Shown here: positions 7,877-11,511 of the stretch, one piece after another | Layout: every line of letters starts with the position of its first letter | Position numbering within the stretch: the stretch's first letter is position 1 | Assembly: GCA_937859825.1 (NCBI GenBank) | Contig: CALMAP010000360.1 | Span: 1 to 11,511 of the forward strand | DNA: 11,511 nt | DNA from: an uncultured Terriglobus sp. | GTDB taxonomy: Bacteria > Acidobacteriota > Terriglobia > Terriglobales > Acidobacteriaceae | Direction: 5' to 3' | Program-made: the position numbers and the translations under genes | The notes under the pieces: model-generated | The model's database searches: none | Told to the model about the DNA's origin: nothing | The model's input: only the letters and a program-made list of their open reading frames with translations

Positions 7877-9439
7877 TTAAAGAACTGAGAAGAGTCTTAC
7901 CCATTCCAGAACGGAACGGACGGCCACACCGGAAGGACCCTTGGCGATGTAACTTCGTGTTTCTTCGATCCACGCCTGACCGGCGATATCAAGATGAACC
8001 CAGGAAGTCTTGCCCGCAAACTCTTTCAGGAACATGGCTGCCGTGATGGCTCCGCCCCAGCGGTCCTGACCCGTATTCTGGATGTCGGCGATTTGGCTCT
8101 GAATCAGCTCTTGATAATTGTCCGTGCAAGGCAGACGCCAGAAGCTCTCTCCGGCGATTCGCATTGCGCGTAGGAACCGCTCGCATGTGTCCTCATCATT
8201 GGAGAACAGTCCAGAGTTAAGCTTGCCCAACGCAACAACACATGCGCCAGTGAGCGTGGCGGCGTCGATCAGGTGGGTCGCACCCAGTGTCTTCGCGTAG
8301 TGCAGACCGTCCGCCAGCACGAGACGCCCTTCCGCGTCTGTGTTCATCACCTCGATGGTCTTGCCGCTCATTGCGGTGAGCACATCACCGGGCTTATACG
8401 CCTTGCCGCCAGGCATGTTCTCTGCCGAGCAGATGATGCCGATCACGCGGACCGCTGGCCTGAGCGCGGCAATCGCCTGCATCGCTCCGATCATGGCGGC
8501 GGCACCGGCCATATCGTACTTCATTTTGTGCATGCCTTCAGAAGGCTTGATCGAGATGCCGCCGGTGTCGAATGTAATGCCTTTCCCGACCAGCGCAACG
8601 ACGGGAGAACCAGCGGGAGAACCAGCTCGGACGGCATACTCCGGCTCGTAACGCATGACGATCAGGGCCGGCGGTTCTGCTGAACCCTGCGCGACTGCGA
8701 GGAAGGCACCCATCCCAAGTTCTTTCAGCTTTTCCGTGCTGTGTACTTCACAGGCGAGGCCGGCTTGTGCACACATCGCAGCAGTCCTCTTACCCAGTTC
8801 GGTCGGTGTCAAGATGTTGCCGGGCTCATTGACCAGGCTGCGTGCAAAGTTCTGTGCCGCTGCTACGATGTTGCCTTCATGGACCCCAATCTCGATCTCC
8901 TCGCGGGTCGCCTTCTGTATTGAGGAGAGTGCGGCCAGCACCAGGGATTGCATGGACTCGTCCTTCCGATCCGACCGGTAGGTGTCCGAATCAAAATCGG
9001 CCAGCAACATGCGTTCGCCGATCGCACGAGAGATGACCTTGCAGGGCAGTGCCTCCGAGTCTTCATCGGAGAGCGCGTGGTCTTCTGGAAAGAGAACCGT
9101 GAGCTCTCGGATGCCTCTGGTTTTAGCAAGCCGAACGGCTGTTCCCGCCGCCTTGCGCACCGCATCCGGGCCAAGGTTCCTCACTTTGCCAAGGCCAATC
9201 ACCAGAAGACGTTGCGCTTGCAGGCCCGAGGGCGCGTGCAGCAGCAGGCTCTCGCAGAGTGAGGCTTTGAACTCACCAGAGGTGAGGAACCGCGCGGCAG
9301 CATCGCTTACAGCGTCTGCAGTGACCAGCAGAGTTGGTAACGGGGAATCGTCGTCACCCATGGCTACATCGACCGCGAGCACAACCAGCACGGGAGTAGC
9401 TATCGAGGTGCTCTCAACAAGCTGAAGGGAAACATTCAT
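7877..9439 (-). CDS. pepA: Leucyl aminopeptidase, M17 family, dinuclear-metal (520 aa)
   Basis: PepA removes N-terminal residues from peptides in the cytoplasm; in some bacteria it also binds DNA. The catalytic C-terminal domain is complete: K286 and D291 in VGKGITFDTGG, D309 in KYDMAG, then D368, E370 and R372 in NTDAEGRLVLADG, which are the metal ligands and catalytic residues of M17 peptidases. The C-terminal stretch DRWGGAITAAMFLKEF and HLDIAGQAW is also typical. The N-terminal macro-like domain (about 1-170) is more divergent, as is normal. I prefer the ATG at 9439. A TTG two codons further upstream (9445) is in frame, and the Shine-Dalgarno signal is weak for both. Length fits the family. 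The receiver gene follows after 20 bases; smpB ends 96 bases upstream on the same strand. A small in-frame repeat (AGSPAGSP) lies in the surface segment before the catalytic lysine. Confidence 0.95.
   Translation of the reverse strand: MNVSLQLVESTSIATPVLVVLAVDVAMGDDDSPLPTLLVTADAVSDAAARFLTSGEFKASLCESLLLHAPSGLQAQRLLVIGLGKVRNLGPDAVRKAAGTAVRLAKTRGIRELTVLFPEDHALSDEDSEALPCKVISRAIGERMLLADFDSDTYRSDRKDESMQSLVLAALSSIQKATREEIEIGVHEGNIVAAAQNFARSLVNEPGNILTPTELGKRTAAMCAQAGLACEVHSTEKLKELGMGAFLAVAQGSAEPPALIVMRYEPEYAVRAGSPAGSPVVALVGKGITFDTGGISIKPSEGMHKMKYDMAGAAAMIGAMQAIAALRPAVRVIGIICSAENMPGGKAYKPGDVLTAMSGKTIEVMNTDAEGRLVLADGLHYAKTLGATHLIDAATLTGACVVALGKLNSGLFSNDEDTCERFLRAMRIAGESFWRLPCTDNYQELIQSQIADIQNTGQDRWGGAITAAMFLKEFAGKTSWVHLDIAGQAWIEETRSYIAKGPSGVAVRSVLEWVRLFSVL
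8603..8626. repeat. Perfect 12-base tandem duplication inside pepA
   Basis: The unit GGGAGAACCAGC occurs twice in direct succession (8603-8614 and 8615-8626). It keeps the reading frame and gives AGSPAGSP in PepA shortly before the VGKGITFD active-site strand. It looks like a recent slippage duplication in a loop. Confidence 0.85.
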
Positions 9440-9535
9440 GGACAATTGATCTTTTCAAGTTGACTGCCCAGCATGCGTTCTAGACTCAAGAGAAATTTCA
9501 TAACGATGAACAAGAACCTGGAAATGAAACTATTT

Positions 9536-9994
9536 CTAATGTCGCTGGCTACGTGCGATTGCCGCACGCGCCTCCTTGTCCGCTTCGCGTTTGCGTTCTG
9601 TCTCTCGCTTGTCCCAATCCTGTTTGCCCTTAGCCACCGCGAGTTCGCACTTGACCTTTCCCTTGCGAAAGTACAGCCGTGTCGGAATCAGCGTCAGGCC
9701 CTTCTCCCGTGTGACGGCCAGCAGCTTGCGTAGCTCCTCTTTGTGCAGCAGCAGCTTACGCGTGCGTGTCTCTTCATGGTTCATGGTGTTGCCATGCGAA
9801 AAGGCACCGATGTGCGCGTTCAGCAGAAAGCACTCCCCGTCTTTGACCAATCCGTAGCTGTCCTTAAGATTGGCCTTGCCTTCGCGAATGCTCTTCACTT
9901 CTGTTCCGTGGAGCTGAACGCCCGCCTCGTAGCGGTCCATGAGGAAATAGTTATGGCTCGCCGCCCGATTTACCGCAGCATCCCGGTCCCCCAC
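9536..9994 (-). CDS. smpB: SsrA (tmRNA)-binding protein SmpB (152 aa from GTG; start uncertain)
   Basis: SmpB brings tmRNA to ribosomes stalled on broken messages so that the nascent chain is tagged and the ribosome freed. Numbered from this GTG, the family core is complete: SHNYF (13-17), GTEVKSIREGKANLKDSY (30-47), FLLNAHIGAFSHGN, TRTRKLLLHK (77-86), and the basic tail GKQDWDKR (123-130) leading to a C-terminal helix rich in Arg/Lys/Glu. The stop is TAG at 9536. The start is the weak point. GTG at the complement of 9992-9994 gives 152 residues, the usual family length, but has no clear Shine-Dalgarno. No in-frame ATG exists until 10258, which would give an improbable N-terminal extension overlapping the divergent gene. 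The region just upstream reads as a Pro/Ser-rich, Arg/Lys-containing stretch in frame and could be a real extension from a rarer start, or 5' leader. The 96 bases after the stop, before pepA, show no clear terminator. Confidence 0.9.
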   Translation of the reverse strand: MGDRDAAVNRAASHNYFLMDRYEAGVQLHGTEVKSIREGKANLKDSYGLVKDGECFLLNAHIGAFSHGNTMNHEETRTRKLLLHKEELRKLLAVTREKGLTLIPTRLYFRKGKVKCELAVAKGKQDWDKRETERKREADKEARAAIARSQRH

Positions 9995-10083
9995 CGCGAT
10001 AGGGTCACGCGGCGCGGATTTTCTGCTCGGAGCAGACTGGGTGGGGGTCGCGGACGGGGGGGGCCGACTGGCGTACTGGCTAA

Positions 10084-10111
10084 ATCTTAGCAGCCGTGCA
10101 ACATGTACCAG
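10084..10111 (-). promoter_or_regulatory. Weak candidate promoter for smpB
   Basis: On the minus strand TAAGAT (complement of 10084-10089) could serve as a -10, with CTGGTA (complement of 10106-10111) as a poor -35 at a spacing of 16. A transcript from here would begin near 10077, downstream of the far ATG at 10258. That would favour the GTG at 9994, or another start close to it. The match to consensus is limited. Confidence 0.25.
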
Positions 10112-10119
10112 GCCGGTAC
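10105..10119. promoter_or_regulatory. Dyad GTACC-N5-GGTAC in the smpB/secretin divergent gap
   Basis: Five-base arms at 10105-10109 and 10115-10119 are exact reverse complements around AGGCC. The site lies between the divergent genes, on the candidate -35 of smpB and 33 bases before the ATG at 10153. The arms are short, so it may be chance. Confidence 0.2.
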
Positions 10120-10143
10120 CTTCCGCAAATTGCGTCGTCCAAC

Positions 10144-10147
10144 AAGG
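10144..10147 (+). promoter_or_regulatory. Ribosome binding site AAGG for the ATG at 10153
   Basis: AAGG lies five bases before the ATG at 10153. A competing, stronger-looking site GGAAGGG at 10249-10255 lies eight bases before an in-frame TTG at 10264, so two translation starts are possible for the secretin gene. Confidence 0.4.
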
Positions 10148-10152
10148 CACCG

Positions 10153-11511
10153 ATGGTATTCTTCTCGAGGATTTCCGATACAAACACCTACCGTAGCCGC
10201 TTCTATGCAGCGGTTCGGACCATCGGTGCAACCGTGGGAACGCGGTCAGGAAGGGCAAGCGCTTTGGAACCGAGTATTCCCGGCCGCACGTACCGGTGCG
10301 TTAGCCACCGCGCAGTTTCCAACTTCACTCATAGCCGCATTTCCCCTTGGCTTGTAGCATCGCTGGCCATGACCGGTTTTATGGTAGCAACACCCGCGCG
10401 AGCGCAGTCCGCAAGCGGATGGGCCAAGCGCGGTGCCGATGCCGAGGTGCGAGAAGATTACGACGCAGCGTTTGAGGCATATCGCCAGGCACACTTGCTG
10501 AAGCCGAAAGACCTGCGTTATCAGACCAAGTTCGAGCGTATCCGCTTTGCCGCGGCTGCTGCCCACGTCGATCGCGGACGCGTGCTGCGCCAGAGCGGCG
10601 ACCTCAATGGAGCGCTTACCGAGTTTCAGCGGGCTCTCTCACTCGATGGCGGCAACCAGGCCGCACAGCAGGAAATCCAGGTCACCGAGCAGGAGATGTC
10701 CTCCGCGCCTGGGGCATCGCTGCAGCGGCGTGCGCCTATTGGACCGTCCTCTGCTGTGATTTCTGTCGCAGAGCCCCTGCAGCTCAAACCGATCAGCAAC
10801 GATCCGCTTACGCTGCACATGGTGGAAGACACCAAGGTGATTTATCAAACGATCGGCAAGCAATCCGGTCTGAACGTGATCTTCGACCCGGACTACACGT
10901 CCAAACGGATTCCTGTAGACCTGGTCGGCGTATCGCTTTACGACGCCCTGCGCATCGTTGGAACGATCTCCGGCACCTTCTGGAAACCTGTCACTTCAAA
11001 CACCATCTTCGTTGCAACAAATACCCGGACCAAGCGTACCGACCTGGACCCAATGGCTGTTCAGACCTTTTACCTGTCGAACGCAGCTACCCAGGCCGAC
11101 CAGAACGAGTTGCTTACCGCCCTGCGCAATGTGCTCGATCCAAATGTGAAGATCTTCCTGGTACCGAGCCAAAACGCGATCGTAATGCGTGCCACCCCGG
11201 ACCAACTCCTGCTCGTTGAAGATCTGCTGAACAATCTTGATCGTGCGCGTTCGGAGGTCGTGGTCGATGTCGCCGTGCTTGAAGTAAACCGGGACAAGGC
11301 GCGCAATCTCGGAATTACCCTGCCTCAATCCCTTGCGATTACACCGCAGCTCAATTCGACTTCATCCACAACCAGTACTGGTACCACAACAACGTCGACG
11401 AGCACCTCGGCAAGCTCAAGCACGCTGCCGACACTGAACACGCTGCGCAACTTCACGGCGGATAATCTAGCAGTTTCGCTCGGCACAGCCACGGTGAACG
11501 CCCTGCTGAAC
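10153..11511 (+). CDS. TPR-containing secretin (GspD/PilQ-like), N-terminal 453 residues; 3' end outside window
   Basis: The frame is open from ATG 10153 (AAGG five bases upstream) to the right edge. Secretins form the outer-membrane channel of type II secretion, type IV pilus and related machines. Counted from 10153: a hydrophobic signal segment (about 64-84) ending ATPARA, with likely cleavage after residue 84; two TPR-like helical repeats (about 92-125 and 139-170); a secretin/TonB short N-terminal (N0-like) domain from DPLTLHMVED at 217 to about 300; a NolW-like N1 domain (about 303-363, ending NNLDRAR), then VDVAVLEVNR leading to the next domain; and a Ser/Thr tract at 402-424. The pore domain lies past the edge. 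The 63 residues before the signal core are unusually long for an n-region; a TTG at 10264 with a better Shine-Dalgarno would shorten it to a normal signal peptide. Whether the machine is type II secretion or a pilus cannot be told here. Confidence 0.82.
   Translation, partial: MVFFSRISDTNTYRSRFYAAVRTIGATVGTRSGRASALEPSIPGRTYRCVSHRAVSNFTHSRISPWLVASLAMTGFMVATPARAQSASGWAKRGADAEVREDYDAAFEAYRQAHLLKPKDLRYQTKFERIRFAAAAAHVDRGRVLRQSGDLNGALTEFQRALSLDGGNQAAQQEIQVTEQEMSSAPGASLQRRAPIGPSSAVISVAEPLQLKPISNDPLTLHMVEDTKVIYQTIGKQSGLNVIFDPDYTSKRIPVDLVGVSLYDALRIVGTISGTFWKPVTSNTIFVATNTRTKRTDLDPMAVQTFYLSNAATQADQNELLTALRNVLDPNVKIFLVPSQNAIVMRATPDQLLLVEDLLNNLDRARSEVVVDVAVLEVNRDKARNLGITLPQSLAITPQLNSTSSTTSTGTTTTSTSTSASSSTLPTLNTLRNFTADNLAVSLGTATVNALLN
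11356..11424 (+). other. Ser/Thr low-complexity tract in the secretin
   Basis: Twenty-one of 23 consecutive codons (residues 402-424 from the ATG at 10153) are Ser or Thr; the others are Gly and Ala. Codon use is mixed (TCG, TCA, TCC, AGC, AGT, ACT, ACA, ACC, ACG), so this is selection for composition rather than a simple DNA repeat. Secretins often carry low-complexity loops of this kind between periplasmic subdomains. Confidence 0.8.

Noticed and set aside
7857..7973. Longer N-terminus for the receiver protein
   Set aside because: It would lie inside the pepA 3' end and lacks receiver features; the ATG at 7856 has AAGG at good spacing.
9440..9535. Terminator, small RNA or clear promoter between smpB and pepA
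   Set aside because: Only imperfect AT-rich repeats (such as TTTCAT/ATGAAA arms with a long loop) are present; none is strong enough to call.
9995..10258. ATG at 10258 as the smpB start
   Set aside because: It would add 88 residues unlike any SmpB, overlap the start of the divergent secretin gene, and cross the shared promoter region.
1..11511. Mobile element, phage, CRISPR, toxin-antitoxin or defence system
   Set aside because: No transposase, integrase, direct terminal repeats, spacer-repeat arrays or defence-type domains were seen on either strand. Gene content is ordinary chromosomal.

Overview
The window looks like a chromosomal piece of an Acidobacteriota genome, probably from the Terriglobia/Acidobacteriaceae (Terriglobus- or Granulicella-like). 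I infer this from the moderately high GC, the flavour of the proteins (a BcsC with a long linker, an arginyl-tRNA synthetase of about 674 residues, and a secretin with a TPR region ahead of it) and the gene mix. No rRNA, tRNA, insertion sequence, phage gene or CRISPR array was seen. The window is almost fully coding and there is no gene-free stretch longer than about 185 bases.

Left part (1-4128): the 3' part of a bcsC-like gene for the outer-membrane cellulose exporter enters from the left edge on the + strand. It shows a terminal TPR segment, an unusually long proline-rich linker of about 375 residues, and the BCSC_C beta-barrel. It converges, with only 15 bases between stop codons, on a minus-strand gene for a polytopic membrane protein of 507 residues with GT-C-like architecture and unknown function.

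Middle part (4129-9439): a divergent intergenic region of 182 bases carries a good -10 box embedded in a small dyad. It drives a flippase-like (UPF0104/LPG-synthase TM family) membrane protein and then argS, 24 bases downstream and probably in the same operon. The 3' end of argS overlaps, tail to tail by 39 bases, a minus-strand gene for a stand-alone receiver-domain response regulator. That gene lies 20 bases downstream of pepA (leucyl aminopeptidase), so pepA and the regulator are probably co-transcribed.

Right part (9440-11511): smpB, the tmRNA-binding protein of ribosome rescue, lies upstream of pepA on the minus strand, 96 bases away. Its start codon is uncertain. It is divergent from a + strand gene that runs off the right edge. 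This last gene encodes the N-terminal half of a secretin (GspD/PilQ type) with a signal peptide, two TPR-like repeats, an N0-like domain, a NolW-like N1 domain and a striking Ser/Thr tract.

Functionally the window mixes envelope/export genes (bcsC, two membrane proteins, the secretin) with housekeeping translation and protein-turnover genes (argS, smpB, pepA). I see no convincing undescribed multi-gene system. The points most worth a second look are the BcsC linker, the atypical receiver domain, the dyad over the -10 box, and the unresolved starts of smpB and the secretin gene.
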